A DNA stretch of 48,176 nt, taken from positions 1 to 48,176 of the forward strand of contig MPMW01000007.1 in assembly GCA_002238705.1 (NCBI GenBank). Reading direction: 5' to 3'. A model generated the notes under the pieces. It saw only the letters and a list, made by a program, of their open reading frames with translations, did not search any database and was not told the origin of the DNA. Below, piece after piece: positions 1-9,800 of this stretch (its first letter is position 1; each line of letters opens with the position of its first letter). The position numbers were made by a program, and so were the translations under genes. Source of the stretch: Acidobacteria bacterium bin61. Its GTDB lineage: Bacteria; Acidobacteriota; Vicinamibacteria; Marinacidobacterales; Marinacidobacteraceae.

Positions 1-273
1 GATCCGTGCGGGGCGCCCCCGCCGAAACGGGACGCCATACTGCGCCCCCGCACGCCAGCCCGGACGCTTCGGATCGCGCCTGAGGGGCTTCGCGAATGGC
101 GCCGCCTGCCGGCAGCCCGCCCGCCGAGCCGCCGCCAACTCCTGTCTCAGGCGCGCGTTCTCCCGCTCCAGACGCTCATTCCGCTTCCGCAAGCGCGCAT
201 TCTCCCGCCGCAGCTCCGCGCCCCCCTGTTCCGACCGTTCCAACTCCCGCCCCTGCTCCTTCGCACACTCGCG
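1..273 (-). mobile_element. N-terminal fragment of IS66-type transposase, cut by window edge
   Basis: Read on the minus strand, this stretch encodes an Arg/Glu-rich coiled coil (ENARLRKRNERLERENARL) followed by RRAGCRQAAPFAK and a DPKRPG motif. This is the characteristic N-terminus of IS66-family (TnpC-like) transposases, where a leucine-zipper-like coil precedes the RQAAPF and PKRPGR segments. An in-frame TAG at 274-276 bounds it upstream, and no ATG lies in the remaining frame; a TTG at 241-243 is the nearest start. The reading frame runs off the left edge of the window, so catalytic residues cannot be seen. It may be an intact element continuing outside or a degraded relic. The family call rests on motif memory only; no terminal inverted repeat or target duplication is visible. 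Between 277 and 465 I see no gene. Confidence 0.6.
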
Positions 274-465
274 CTACTCCTGCTTCCGACCAGTCCCCGC
301 CGCAGCCCCTCCGCGCACGACCCTTAATGACAGATCCCGCGAAAAAGTACAGATCCAATTCCTTGAATTCCGCCCCCGACCCGGTAATCGAATACTTTTG
401 CCACAGGCTGTCAAGAGTGACGCATCGAGGATGCTCCTGAAACCCAGGGGCGGGGAGGTAATCCC

Positions 466-1161
466 GTGAGTCGAGAAAAAGCGCTGAGATGGCTTGACGC
501 CGCGGTAATTCTCGCTGCGGTAGCAATCGTTCCTCTGGTCATTGTTGAGATCCGGGGAATCAGGACGCCGTGGACGGCGGCGGTCAACTGGGCCATTTGG
601 CTGGTTTTTCTCTCCGACCTGATCGCGGACTTCGGCAGAAAGGCCAGCTTGGGTCGGAAGTTCCTGAGTCTGACGATCGTGGTCCTCAGTTTTCCCATGC
701 TGCCCGACCTCCTTGAGCTTTCCGGGCTCGTGCGATTGGCGCGGCTTTCCCCTCTGTTCCGGATCGCGTTGGGCGCCGGAAAGGCGGTGTCGGCGGTACA
801 ACGTGTCGTTGGCAGGACCGGGGTACGGTTTGTCGCGGGCGCCTCCCTGGTGGCTGTCTTGTTGGGCGGGGCTTCGTTCTACGTCGCTGAGCCCGAGACG
901 GTCGGCAATGTCTGGAACGGCATGTGGTGGGCTATCGTGACAACCACGACCGTCGGGTACGGAGACATAGCGCCTGTGACTCTTCTGGGCAGGGCCGTCG
1001 GCGCGATTCTCATGCTCGTGGGAATCGGAGTATTCGCCACTCTGGGAGGGGCGGTGGCGGCATATTTCATCGAGTCGGATTCGGAAGCCCGGCTGGACCG
1101 AATCGAGGCCCACCTGGCACGCATCGAAGAGCAACTCGACCGGAAGTCGACATCATCGTGA
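466..1161 (+). CDS. Potassium channel family protein
   Basis: A 231-aa inner-membrane ion channel, probably tetrameric and K+-selective. The selectivity filter TTTVGYGD is present near residues 160-167, preceded by a pore helix (NGMWWAIVT) and followed by a final transmembrane helix (AVGAILMLVGIGVFATLGG). The N-terminal half contains several hydrophobic segments and an arginine-bearing helix (GLVRLARLSPLFRIA) resembling a voltage-sensor S4. The C-terminus is a short charged coiled coil (EARLDRIEAHLARIEEQLDR), as in many prokaryotic voltage-gated channels. The start is a GTG at 466, with GGGGAGG at 452-458 as a well-placed ribosome binding site. It appears monocistronic. The channel call is secure; gating and regulation are inferred only. 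Confidence 0.92.
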   Translation: MSREKALRWLDAAVILAAVAIVPLVIVEIRGIRTPWTAAVNWAIWLVFLSDLIADFGRKASLGRKFLSLTIVVLSFPMLPDLLELSGLVRLARLSPLFRIALGAGKAVSAVQRVVGRTGVRFVAGASLVAVLLGGASFYVAEPETVGNVWNGMWWAIVTTTTVGYGDIAPVTLLGRAVGAILMLVGIGVFATLGGAVAAYFIESDSEARLDRIEAHLARIEEQLDRKSTSS

Positions 1162-1386
1162 ATCGGAGGGTCCGCCGCCGCCAGGAACTCCTCGAAAGGG
1201 GACAGGCACGGCGAGAAGCGCGACGGGCGCCGGCGTGAGCGGTCGGAGGGCTGACCGGTGGTCGGATCCGACACGGGTCGGCGCCCACGGCGGCAGCGCG
1301 AAACCCCGGATCGTTGCTACGGGTCTGAACTCATCCACCCAGGCGGCTATCCACTGATTCAGGTCACGTTCTTCGAGTAGGTTCCG

Positions 1387-1626
1387 ATGAGAGCCTCCTC
1401 CCTTATTCTCGGGTTGGTGCGGCGGCGAGCGGTCCTGGTGGCGATGTGCCTTGCGGCGGCTGTCCCGGCGTCGTCCTGCCGGAGTTCCGCCTGGCCGGGA
1501 GCCGAGGCGACGCGGGAGGCGCTGCTCGCGCTGCGCGGCGAGGTGCGGGGCAGGGTGCTCGCCGGCGATCTCGCGCGGGCCGACGGTTTCGCCTGCGCGA
1601 AGGCTGGGCCACTGGGCGACAGATAG
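1387..1626 (+). pseudogene. Truncated duplicate of the 5' end of the gene at 2025
   Basis: This 79-codon reading frame begins at ATG 1387 with a signal-peptide-like sequence (RRRAVLVAMCLAAAVPASSC) and matches the first ~65 residues of the downstream 376-aa protein almost residue for residue through DLARADGFA. It then diverges and stops. The upstream copy keeps an ATG start (MRASSLILGLV...), while the intact downstream copy lacks that ATG and begins SLILGFV in frame without it. The simplest reading is a partial tandem duplication with insertion of about 400 bp of repeat-rich sequence that separated the original promoter and start from the gene body. Whether the short peptide is made is unknown. 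Confidence 0.7.
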
Positions 1627-2024
1627 AGCTGGGCCACCTTCCGGCTGAGCCGGGGCAGCGCGTCCGAGCCGGTTCTGCCGTGGAGGTGGATGGGGTGGTG
1701 CTGTTCCGCGGCCTGCGGCCGCGGGTGCGGGCCAGAAGGCCGGCGGTCCCTTCTGTTTCGACCGTGGGGGTGAATGGGGCAGTCCCGTTTCGACCGCCTG
1801 TCGGCCGTCGGTGCCGGCCGGAAGGCTGGCGGTCCCTTCTGTTTCGACCGTGGGGGTGAGTGGGGCAGTCCCGTTTCGACCGCCTGTCGGCGGTCGATGC
1901 CGGCCGGAGGCCGGCGTTCCCGTACCGGGTGGGCGGTGAAGATGGGTGGCGTGGTGCGGTTCCGCGGCGCTCTCGGGCCGCGGGTGTGGGCCTTTCGCCG
2001 CGGCGTTCCCTTATTCTCGGGTTT
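1627..2024 (+). repeat. Repeat-rich spacer with two tandem ~86-bp units
   Basis: This 400-bp stretch without a convincing gene separates the truncated duplicate from the full-length gene. It contains two head-to-tail copies of an ~86-bp unit, at about 1742-1827 and 1828-1913, which differ at only a few positions. Each begins GGCGGTCCCTTCTGTTTCG and ends near GCCGGCCGGA. The 15-mer GGCCGGCGGTCCCTT at the first unit also occurs near 36148, inside another intergenic repeat, so the spacer may belong to a dispersed intergenic family. No promoter was confidently identified. Confidence 0.65.
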
Positions 2025-3155
2025 GTGCGGCGGCGAGCGGTCCTGGTGGCGATGTGCCTTGCGGCGGCTGTCCCGGCGTCGTCCTGCCGGAGCTCCGTCT
2101 GGCCGGGACCCGAGGCGACGCGGGCGGCGCTGCTCGCGCTGCACGGCGAGGTGCGGGGCCGGGTGCTCGCCGGCGACCTCGCGCGGGCCGACGGTTTCGC
2201 CTACGCGGTGGACGTGGGCGAACTGCTCCGGGTGGCCTCCCGGCTCGGCGACCGGGAGCTCTACGCCGCGCTGCGCGACTTCGCCGTCCGCCGCCTCGTC
2301 GTGGACGAGCCCGACGATCCCTACACCCGCGGTTTCGTGCTCTGGCGGCGGACGCCGGCGCCCGTGGACGAAGAGGATGCGCCGGATGCCTCCGGGACCA
2401 CCGAGGCGCTCCGGGTGTCCCAGGGCCTCTGGGAGGGCGCTCTCGCCTTCGGCGCCAATCCGGACCGGGAACTGGCGCTCCGCATCCTGGACGGCTATCA
2501 GCGGCATGCGAGCGACGCCGCCGGACTGCTCCTCATCCGCAACTACTTCAACTTCGGCAGCCGGGACTTCGCCACGAACTCCTTCCTGGTGGACTACGCC
2601 CCGGACTACCTCGCGCAGGTAGCCCGGGACACCGGGCGGCAGGATCTCGCGGAACTGGCGGCCCGGAGCTACGAGGTCGTCCGCGCCGCGCGCTCCCCCG
2701 CCGGGCTGATCTACGACGTCTTCCAGCCCGAGATGGCCACCCTGTTCGACGACCGCCGCACCCTCCTGTACTCGCCGAACGACATCGTCCAGACCTCGAA
2801 CGCCGCGGCGATCGCGGGTACCGCGCTCGAGGGCGCCCCCGAAGTGGCCTCGCGGGTGCTCGGCTTCTGCCGGGACCGGATGCCGGGGCTGAAACTTGCC
2901 TACTACGGCCGCACGGGAGAACCGGCGCGGCAGAAGCGTCCGGGAATCGAGATATGGGGCACCCTCACCGAGATGAGCGTCCGGCGCGGGGACGAAACCG
3001 GCATCCGGGCCTTCGCCCCGTTCCTGGTCTCGAACGCCGCTTCCGGCCGGATCCCCGGGGACGCCTTCCTCTACGTCGGCGCCCACCTGCTGCTCGGCCT
3101 CGAGGCCCTCGACGGCTACTTCGGCCTGGAGCGGCCCCTCCCCGCTTTCCGATGA
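2025..3155 (+). CDS. Exported alpha-helical toroid-like protein of unknown function
   Basis: A 376-aa protein beginning with an Arg-rich n-region and a hydrophobic stretch ending ASSC, which looks like a signal peptide and possibly a weak lipobox. The body is rich in paired helices and aromatic residues (for example RNYFNFGSRDFATNS and LLYSPNDIVQTSNAAAIAG), reminiscent of alpha/alpha-barrel glycoside-hydrolase or cyclase folds, but I recognise no catalytic signature. The start is uncertain: the frame has no nearby ATG, and GTG 2025 is chosen because it aligns with the shared segment of the upstream duplicate. Its TGA overlaps the ATG of the next gene (ATGA at 3152-3155), implying translational coupling with the membrane sulfatase and a role in cell-envelope polymer metabolism. 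Confidence 0.7.
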   Translation: MRRRAVLVAMCLAAAVPASSCRSSVWPGPEATRAALLALHGEVRGRVLAGDLARADGFAYAVDVGELLRVASRLGDRELYAALRDFAVRRLVVDEPDDPYTRGFVLWRRTPAPVDEEDAPDASGTTEALRVSQGLWEGALAFGANPDRELALRILDGYQRHASDAAGLLLIRNYFNFGSRDFATNSFLVDYAPDYLAQVARDTGRQDLAELAARSYEVVRAARSPAGLIYDVFQPEMATLFDDRRTLLYSPNDIVQTSNAAAIAGTALEGAPEVASRVLGFCRDRMPGLKLAYYGRTGEPARQKRPGIEIWGTLTEMSVRRGDETGIRAFAPFLVSNAASGRIPGDAFLYVGAHLLLGLEALDGYFGLERPLPAFR

Positions 3156-4732
3156 GCCGCCGGGCCGCCCATCCGGAGCGTCGCGGCTGGCCGCGGGTGG
3201 CGCTTGCGCTGATCGGACTGAACCTGCTGCTCACGATCTCCTTCTCGGCGAACCTCCCGTGGGTCCGGCCGACCGCCACGGTCTCTCCGGACCTGCTTCT
3301 GCTGGTGGCGGCAGCCGCGTTGCTCGGCGGGCTGTCCGCGCCGCGGGGGGGCCGGACTCTGCTGGCGCTCCTGCTTCTCGCCGCGGCGTCCGCCCGGATC
3401 GCGGGCCTCATCGCCCTTGAACTGCTCGGACGGCCGCTCGATCCGGCGGGGGACCTGCCGCACCTGGGGGCGGTGGCCGAAATGCTGGGGACGGTCACCC
3501 CGGCCCTGACCCTCGGGGTCCTGCTACCGCTCGCCGCACTCCTCCTGGGCGGCCTCCTCCTGCTCCTGGTCCGCGCGCTCGGGGTCCTCACCGACGCGGC
3601 GAACGGCTTCGGCCCCCGGCGCCGCGTCGGATTCGGCGTTGCGGCTCTCGTTCTTCTCCTGCTCCCGGGACTCTCCCCGCCCGGTGGTTCCGCGCTGCTG
3701 GCCGGGTGGCGCCTCGCGGCCGCCCCGCTGGCCGAGCCGGCGGCCGTCATCACCGACCCTCCGTTGCCCGGCGTTCCCGACCTCGGCGGCGCCGACTTCT
3801 ACGTCATCTTCCTCGAGTCCTACGGGGTGGCGGCGTTCGAAGACCCGGATCGCCGGCCCGCGCTGGAGGCGGCGGCCGAACGCTGGGCGGAAGACGCGAG
3901 AGCCGGCGGTTTCGACTACCTGTCGGCGCAGATCCAGAGCCCAACCTTCGGAGGGGGGTCCTGGCGCGCCCACGCCTCGCTGCTCTCGGGCGTCTGGGTG
4001 GAACGCGAAGCGCTCTACCGGACGTTGATCGAGTCCGGCCGGGTGAGTCTCGTGCGGCTCCTTGGAGCGGCGGGCTACCGGACCGTGGCCTTCGAGCCGG
4101 GAATCCAGGGAGCGTGGCCGGAGGGCGCCTGGTACGGCTTCGACCAGATCTATGACCGCGCGGGAATCGACTACCGGGGACCGGCGATGGGGTGGTGGGA
4201 GGTTCCCGACCAGTTCACCCTCTACGCGCTCCACCAGCGGGAAATCCAGACGGCGACCCGCCCGCTGTTCGCCAAGGTCTCCCTGATCACGAGCCACATC
4301 CCCTACTGGCCGGTCCCGCCCTACGTCACCCCCTGGAGCCGGTTCGATGCGGGGACCGCCTACGAGGGACCCCTGAGGTCGGTCGCCCACGACGACTACC
4401 GGGACCTCGCGGAACTCTCCGAGCGCTACCTGACGAGCCTCGAGTACCAGTTCCGCATCGTGGGCGGGTTCCTCAGGGAACTCGCGCCGCGTCCCGCGCT
4501 GGTGGCGGTGATCGGCGACCACCAGCCGCCGAAGCTCTCGCTCCACGACTCCGACACCTGGGCGACGCCGATCCACCTCTTTGCCCGGGACCCGGGGCTG
4601 CTGGAGCCCTGGACGGAACGCGGCTTCACCCGGACGCTGATTCCCGAAGCGGGCACTTCCTGGCGCATGAGCGATTTCCCTCACGACCTCGGGCGGTTGT
4701 TTTCCGGTCGGGGACCTGGCGGCGCGCCTTGA
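3152..4732 (+). CDS. LTA-synthase-like membrane sulfatase family protein
   Basis: A 526-aa protein with about four or five N-terminal transmembrane helices (residues ~15-190) and a C-terminal extracytoplasmic alkaline-phosphatase/sulfatase fold. Family signatures visible are FYVIFLESYGV (first metal-binding strand), SPTFGGGSWRAHASLLSG around the expected Thr/Ser nucleophile, and VIGDHQPP, the Asp-His metal ligands near the end. Related enzymes transfer phosphoglycerol or phosphoethanolamine to envelope polymers, or act as sulfatases. The gene starts at an ATG overlapping the upstream stop by four bases. A CDP-alcohol phosphatidyltransferase two genes downstream fits an envelope-lipid pathway. 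The substrate cannot be told from sequence. Confidence 0.82.
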   Translation: MSRRAAHPERRGWPRVALALIGLNLLLTISFSANLPWVRPTATVSPDLLLLVAAAALLGGLSAPRGGRTLLALLLLAAASARIAGLIALELLGRPLDPAGDLPHLGAVAEMLGTVTPALTLGVLLPLAALLLGGLLLLLVRALGVLTDAANGFGPRRRVGFGVAALVLLLLPGLSPPGGSALLAGWRLAAAPLAEPAAVITDPPLPGVPDLGGADFYVIFLESYGVAAFEDPDRRPALEAAAERWAEDARAGGFDYLSAQIQSPTFGGGSWRAHASLLSGVWVEREALYRTLIESGRVSLVRLLGAAGYRTVAFEPGIQGAWPEGAWYGFDQIYDRAGIDYRGPAMGWWEVPDQFTLYALHQREIQTATRPLFAKVSLITSHIPYWPVPPYVTPWSRFDAGTAYEGPLRSVAHDDYRDLAELSERYLTSLEYQFRIVGGFLRELAPRPALVAVIGDHQPPKLSLHDSDTWATPIHLFARDPGLLEPWTERGFTRTLIPEAGTSWRMSDFPHDLGRLFSGRGPGGAP

Positions 4733-4853
4733 TATCTTCTGCCGCCCCGTGCGGCCTCCCGGAGATGGATGCCTCACCGCTCTCGATGACTCGCACCGTT
4801 TCCGGGACACCACACTGGACGCGCGTGGTGCAACCTGAGTCGGAAGAACCTCG

Positions 4854-5870
4854 ATGAAAACGATCCTGTTGATCCTCGCCGGCGTCGCCGCGACGATGGC
4901 CTTTCCGGCCACCGGGGCGGGACAAGCGCAACCGTTCGAGCGGCTGCCTCCCGAGCGGCTTGACGCGAGGTCGCCCTCCGCGCTGGTCGAAGGCCGGCCC
5001 GGGCGGATGAGAGTCCGTTCCACCGCTTGCCGGAACCTGCCGGCGGCCCGGACGCGGCGGCGCATCGTGGATGTCGCGGCTCAGGAATGGGGCTTTTTCG
5101 GCTTTTCGATCGTCGACTACACCGTCGACGCGCCTCGCGGCGCCCGGCGGTACCGGTGGTGGAGGCGTCGGGTCGATCCCCGCGAGGGAGCTCGCACGGC
5201 CTCGACGATCGCGGGCTACTGGGCGGCGACCCCGCGCGGAACCTGGATGATCGATCGCCAGAACGGACGGTGGAACGGCTCGGACGGAATCGCCGCGCGC
5301 TGGCGCGATCCGTGGTCGGCGGCGTTCGTGTCCTGGGTGATGTGCGAGGGCGGACTCGGCAGCGGGGACCGGTTTCAGCGCTCCATCGCCCACCACGTCT
5401 ATGTCGATCAGGCGATCCGCGCCCGCGATGCGGACTCTCCGCCGGCGGCGTTCACCGCCTACGACGTGGGCGCCACCGAGGTGGAGCCGGGCGATCTGCT
5501 CTGCAGCAGCCGGCGGCGCAGCTACACCTCGATCGCCCAGCGGCGCCGGCATCTCGGCGTCGGCGCCCGGATGCACTGCGACATCGTGGTCAAGGTGGAA
5601 CCCGGGCGGGACCGCATTCTGGCCATCGGCGGCAACGTGCGCGGCACCGTCAGTCTGAAACTGCTGCCGGCCGTTTCCCGGGGCGGACATCTCGTTCCCA
5701 CCCGGTCGCTCTTCGCCCACCTGAAACTGCGGGCGGACCCCATCGAGGACGACGCGCTGGACCAAAGCCCCACGCTCGAGGCGGTCCGCTCCACGGACGG
5801 GGTGGAGCCCCCGGCCCAGTTGGGGGCTCCGGCGACTTCGACCCCCGGATCGAACCCGCTCCGCCGCTGA
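4854..5870 (+). CDS. DUF2272 domain protein, exported
   Basis: A 338-aa protein with a clear signal peptide (MKTILLILAGVAATMAFPATGAG). The central region matches what I know of DUF2272, a putative NlpC/P60-like fold: DPWSAAFVSWVMCEGG carries a small-residue cluster before the expected active-site area, SIAHHVYVDQAI follows, and VEPGDLLCSS precedes a His-containing strand (MHCDIVVKV). It is probably periplasmic and cell-wall associated; peptidase or amidase activity is inferred, not demonstrated. It follows the sulfatase after ~120 bp. Its stop overlaps a possible CTG start of the next gene in the sequence CTGA. The Pro-rich tail (about the last 25 residues) looks unstructured. Confidence 0.72.
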   Translation: MKTILLILAGVAATMAFPATGAGQAQPFERLPPERLDARSPSALVEGRPGRMRVRSTACRNLPAARTRRRIVDVAAQEWGFFGFSIVDYTVDAPRGARRYRWWRRRVDPREGARTASTIAGYWAATPRGTWMIDRQNGRWNGSDGIAARWRDPWSAAFVSWVMCEGGLGSGDRFQRSIAHHVYVDQAIRARDADSPPAAFTAYDVGATEVEPGDLLCSSRRRSYTSIAQRRRHLGVGARMHCDIVVKVEPGRDRILAIGGNVRGTVSLKLLPAVSRGGHLVPTRSLFAHLKLRADPIEDDALDQSPTLEAVRSTDGVEPPAQLGAPATSTPGSNPLRR

Positions 5871-6844
5871 TCGACCTGGCGATCGGCCGCGATTTGCCGC
5901 GAAAGTCCGGCGGCCGCAGCGGGGACGCGAGCGAACTCTGGCGCTTCGCCACGGCCGCCGGAGGCCTGGTGGCGATCCTGGGCATCGTGTTCGCCGGGCT
6001 CCCGCTGGGGGGAGGACTGGCCGGCTTCGCGCTTCTCTTCGGGGTCGTCACGTTCGCGGCCCGGGACCCGGCGCCGGCGCCCCTCGGAATCGCGAACCGG
6101 TTGACCCTCACCCGCCTTGCGGTCCTCGCGGCGCTCGCGGGGACCGCGCTCTGGGCGCCGGTTTCCGTGGACGCCCGTCTCGCCCTCGGCGGCTGGATTC
6201 CGTGTCTCGCCTACGGGGCGGCCGCCCTCGGCGACTTCGCCGACGGCGCCGTCGCCCGGCGCACCGGGTCGGCGAGCGCCTTCGGCGCGCGGCTCGACGC
6301 CGAATCCGACGCGCTGGGGATGGCGGCGGGGACCGGGATCGCGGTGCTCTGGAGCGGCGTTCTCCCGCCGTGGTACCTGTTGGCCGGCTTCGGCCGCTAC
6401 CTCTTTGGCGCGGCGCTCTTCTTGGAAACGCGCCTCGGCCGCCGGCTCCGGGAGCTTCCCCCGAGCCCGTTCCGGCGCCGCCTCGCCGGCTTCCAGATGG
6501 GCCTGGTGACGGTCTGCCTGGCCCCGTTCATCGAGCCGGAGTGGGCGCCGCCGGCGACGCTGGCGCTGGGCGTGCCGTTCCTGGCCGGTTTCGGCCGCGA
6601 CTACCTCATCGCTTCGGGGCGCCTCGATCCCGACAGCGCTGCTTCCCGCCGCTTCCTCTCCCGTCTCGCGAGGCTCCGCTCGCCCGCGAGCGGGGCCGCC
6701 GCGGTCCTGGCCGCCGCGCTGGGAGCGGCGAAGCTGGCCGGCCTCCCGACCGGTTCGTGGTTCCTCGCCGCCTTCTTCTTCGCCTGGTTGATGCGGCCGC
6801 CCCGGCCCGGCGCCCGGCGTGGGTCTGGGCCCCACGCCGGTTGA
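5867..6844 (+). CDS. CDP-alcohol phosphatidyltransferase family protein
   Basis: An integral membrane enzyme of about 325 aa that would transfer a phosphatidyl or related group from a CDP-alcohol to an acceptor. The diagnostic motif DG-x2-AR-x8-G-x3-D-x3-D is complete (DFADGAVARR, then FGARLDAESD), and multiple hydrophobic helices surround it. The start is unclear: the frame has no ATG before the catalytic motif. Candidates are CTG 5867 overlapping the previous stop (CTGA), TTG 5894 and GTG 5969. I give 5867, noting the same overlap type at two other places in the window. It ends 23 bp before the convergent TonB receptor gene. Substrate unknown. Confidence 0.8.
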   Translation: MIDLAIGRDLPRKSGGRSGDASELWRFATAAGGLVAILGIVFAGLPLGGGLAGFALLFGVVTFAARDPAPAPLGIANRLTLTRLAVLAALAGTALWAPVSVDARLALGGWIPCLAYGAAALGDFADGAVARRTGSASAFGARLDAESDALGMAAGTGIAVLWSGVLPPWYLLAGFGRYLFGAALFLETRLGRRLRELPPSPFRRRLAGFQMGLVTVCLAPFIEPEWAPPATLALGVPFLAGFGRDYLIASGRLDPDSAASRRFLSRLARLRSPASGAAAVLAAALGAAKLAGLPTGSWFLAAFFFAWLMRPPRPGARRGSGPHAG

Positions 6845-6866
6845 CGGGGTACGGTTGCCCGGCTGG

Positions 6867-9800
6867 CTACGCGCCGAACCGCCAGCTCAGCGCCGCCTTG
6901 ATCCGGCGTCCCTTCGCGTCGTGGGTGAAGCCGTCGAAGGCCTGTTCGATGTTGACCCACGGGGGAACGCGCCCGGTCAGGTTCATGCCGTAGACGGTGA
7001 GGTTCACCCCGCCGGGACCGCGCCACAGGAGGCTCACGTCCCAGGTGAGAAACGGCTCGATGAGGGGCACGATCTCGTCGTCCCCCTGATCCTCGTAGGA
7101 CGAGATGTAGTTCACGTAGCTCGCCAGCCGGAATTGATCCCAGGCGTAGGCGCCCGACCAGCGGCTCTTCCAGCGGGGCAGGGGCACCGCGATCGGGTGC
7201 GCGAAGTTCAGGAAACCGGCGGCCTCCTCTTCCTCCCTCAGGACCAGATCGGAGCCTTCGAGCAGCAGCTCCCTGGTGTCGTAGCGGAGGGTGTAGGTGG
7301 AGTCCCAACTGAGCGAGAGCTGCCCCGGCCCCGCGTCGGTGCGGGCCGCCAGGTGGGTGTCGATCCCCGAGGTGGTGAGTCCGGGCCAGTTCACCAGGTC
7401 GATCTGGATGCGCTGGAGGTTCTGCGCGTCGCAGCGGTCCGCTACCGCGAGCTCCGAGGCCCGGCCGCCGGCACAGATGATGAACGGCGCCACCGCGTTC
7501 CGGGTGGCCTCATCGCCGCTCGCGTAGAGGCTCGAGATCGAGTCGTAGGGCATGGACCCGATCACGTTCTCGAAGTCGTAGGTCCAGTAGTCCACCGTTG
7601 CTTCGACGCCCCCGGCGAGGAACAGGACCACGCCGGCGTTATAGGTGAATGCCCGCTCCGGGAGCAGGTCGGTGCGCCCGAAGCGGTCCACCGCCTGGTA
7701 GGCGCCCGTCTCCGAAATCCACTCGAGGGTCGTCAGCGGGCTGGTGTTCAGGTCGTCGAGCGAGGGCGTCCTGAAGGTCGTCTGCGCGGAGCCGCGGAAC
7801 GACAGCGAGAAGTCCTGGTTCTCGGCCGCCTGGAAGCGCCAGCCGATCTTCGGATCGAAGCTGTCCACCCGGCTGCCGGCGACGTTGTAGAACTCGTAGT
7901 TGGCGGCGAGCTGGGTGTCGAGACGGGCTCCGAGCTTCACCGCCAGCTCCCCGAACATCCGCTGCACCTGCTGGCTCGCGTCGTAGGGGCGGTGGACGTT
8001 CGTGAACAGGTAGGGCCCGAACCGCCTCCCCGGCGCGCAAGTGGTGTCTCCCGCCACCTGACACGGGTTGACCGTGACGTCTCCGGGGTCGTTCGGGTTG
8101 CCATTGGCCTCCATCCGGCGGTACTGGTACCCGATGGCGAAGTCGGCCACATCCTCGACGAGGCTGCCGCTCAGCGTGAGATCGGCCACGAACATGTCCG
8201 AGGTGCTGAACAGGTCCACTTCCTCGTTGAGCCACAGCCGCAGGTCCTCGGAGTTGGCCAGGGCGGCGACGTAATCCGGGTTGGCGGTGTTCTCGAGGAC
8301 CGATCCCGGCTGATCGGAGAACTGGACCGCGTTGCTGAAGGGGTTGTAGTACATGCAGGGACCCTGGCCGGCCACCGCGCCGCCCAGCGGCCCGAGCGTC
8401 ATGCCCGCCGGTGAGGTGTGGTCCGCCTGCACCCCCACACCGCAGTTGGGGCCGCCGAAGCCGCGGAAGGCGCGGAACATCCGGTCCGTATAGACCGCCG
8501 GCAGGTTCAGGTTGCCCTGCGCCCGCGAGTAGCTGACGCCGGCGTCCCAGTGGAGATCCCGTTCGCCCGCCATGAATTCGCCGTGCAGCGAACCCGCAAC
8601 GCGCTGGGTGCGCGACTCGCGGCGCAGCCGGCGCCCGGGACCCGAATTCCCGAACGGGCGGCCGTTGAGGTACCAGGGGGAGCTTTCCAGGCAGGCGCCG
8701 TTCGGATCGGCCTTCGGGTCGCCGGCGTAGACCGCGCAGAACGCCTGGCGGCCCGGGTGGTCGGCCCCGACCTCCATGACCGTCGTGCTCGTGAGCGGGA
8801 ACGGCGGATAGGACGGCGTCGTGTACCAGTTCGGGATGACGGCGTCGGCCCACAGTCCCTCGATGTGGTACTCGATCCCTTCGCCCAGGGGCCCGTTGAT
8901 TTCGGCGAAGGCGCGCGTCTGCTGCTGTTCGTCAATCAGGTTGTCGTACGGGGCGTAGCGGAACCGGCAGGTCCAGCCTTCGTCGATACCGCCGAAATCG
9001 GTGCAGCGGGGGTCGAAGACATCGGCGGTCCAGGGGACCGGCTCTCCGATCGAGAAGGTTCCCGGGTTGCCGAGGCTCGACCAGCCCCCACGGGTCCCCG
9101 GGGGGTACTCGCTGAGGCGTTCGAGCGTCCAGGGCCGCTCCGACATCTGCAGCTCCTGGCGGCCGACCCGCTCCATGGAGAAGACGGCGCTGGAGGAACC
9201 CATGTCGAAGCCCCAGATGCCGGCGACGGAGGTGTCGCCCCCGCCGTCGAAGTAGTCGTGCGCGACGTTGATTTCGAAGCCCCGGAAGTCGCTGCGGGTC
9301 ACGAAGTTGGCGACCCCGCCCACCGCGTCCGACCCGTAAGTCGCCGACGCGCCCTCTTTCAGCACCTCGAGCCGGCCTACGGCGATCGAGGGGATCGTGT
9401 TCACATCCACGAAGCGCCCCCCGATCAGGCGGGCCGGGACCGGCACCTGGCGCCGGCCGTTGATGAGCACGAGGGTCCGCGACGCGCCCAGGCCCCGCAG
9501 GTTGACGTTGGCCACGTTCTCGGTGAGGGTCGCCGGCTGGTTCGAGTTGTACCAACTGTTCCGTTCGCCGACCACGCCGTGGCTGACCGTCAGGTTCCGG
9601 AAGAGATCCACGAGCTGCGTGCTTCCCTGCTGCTCCAGGGTCTCGCGGTTGACCACGGTGACCGCGTGGGGCATGTTGATGGCCGGCGCCTCGATGGCGG
9701 TGCCGGTCACCGAAACGGTGACCTCCTCGAAGAGCCCGCCGAGCTGCAACTCGGCGTCAACCGTCGCGGTGGCCCCCGCGGCCAGCGCCACCTCGCGCTC

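Noticed and set aside
1742..1913. CRISPR-like array
   Set aside because: Only two ~86-bp contiguous tandem units without spacers; no cas genes in the window.
1946..3151. Upstream extension of the sulfatase reading frame
   Set aside because: It is a shadow of the 2025 gene; the true start is the ATG overlapping that gene's stop at 3152.
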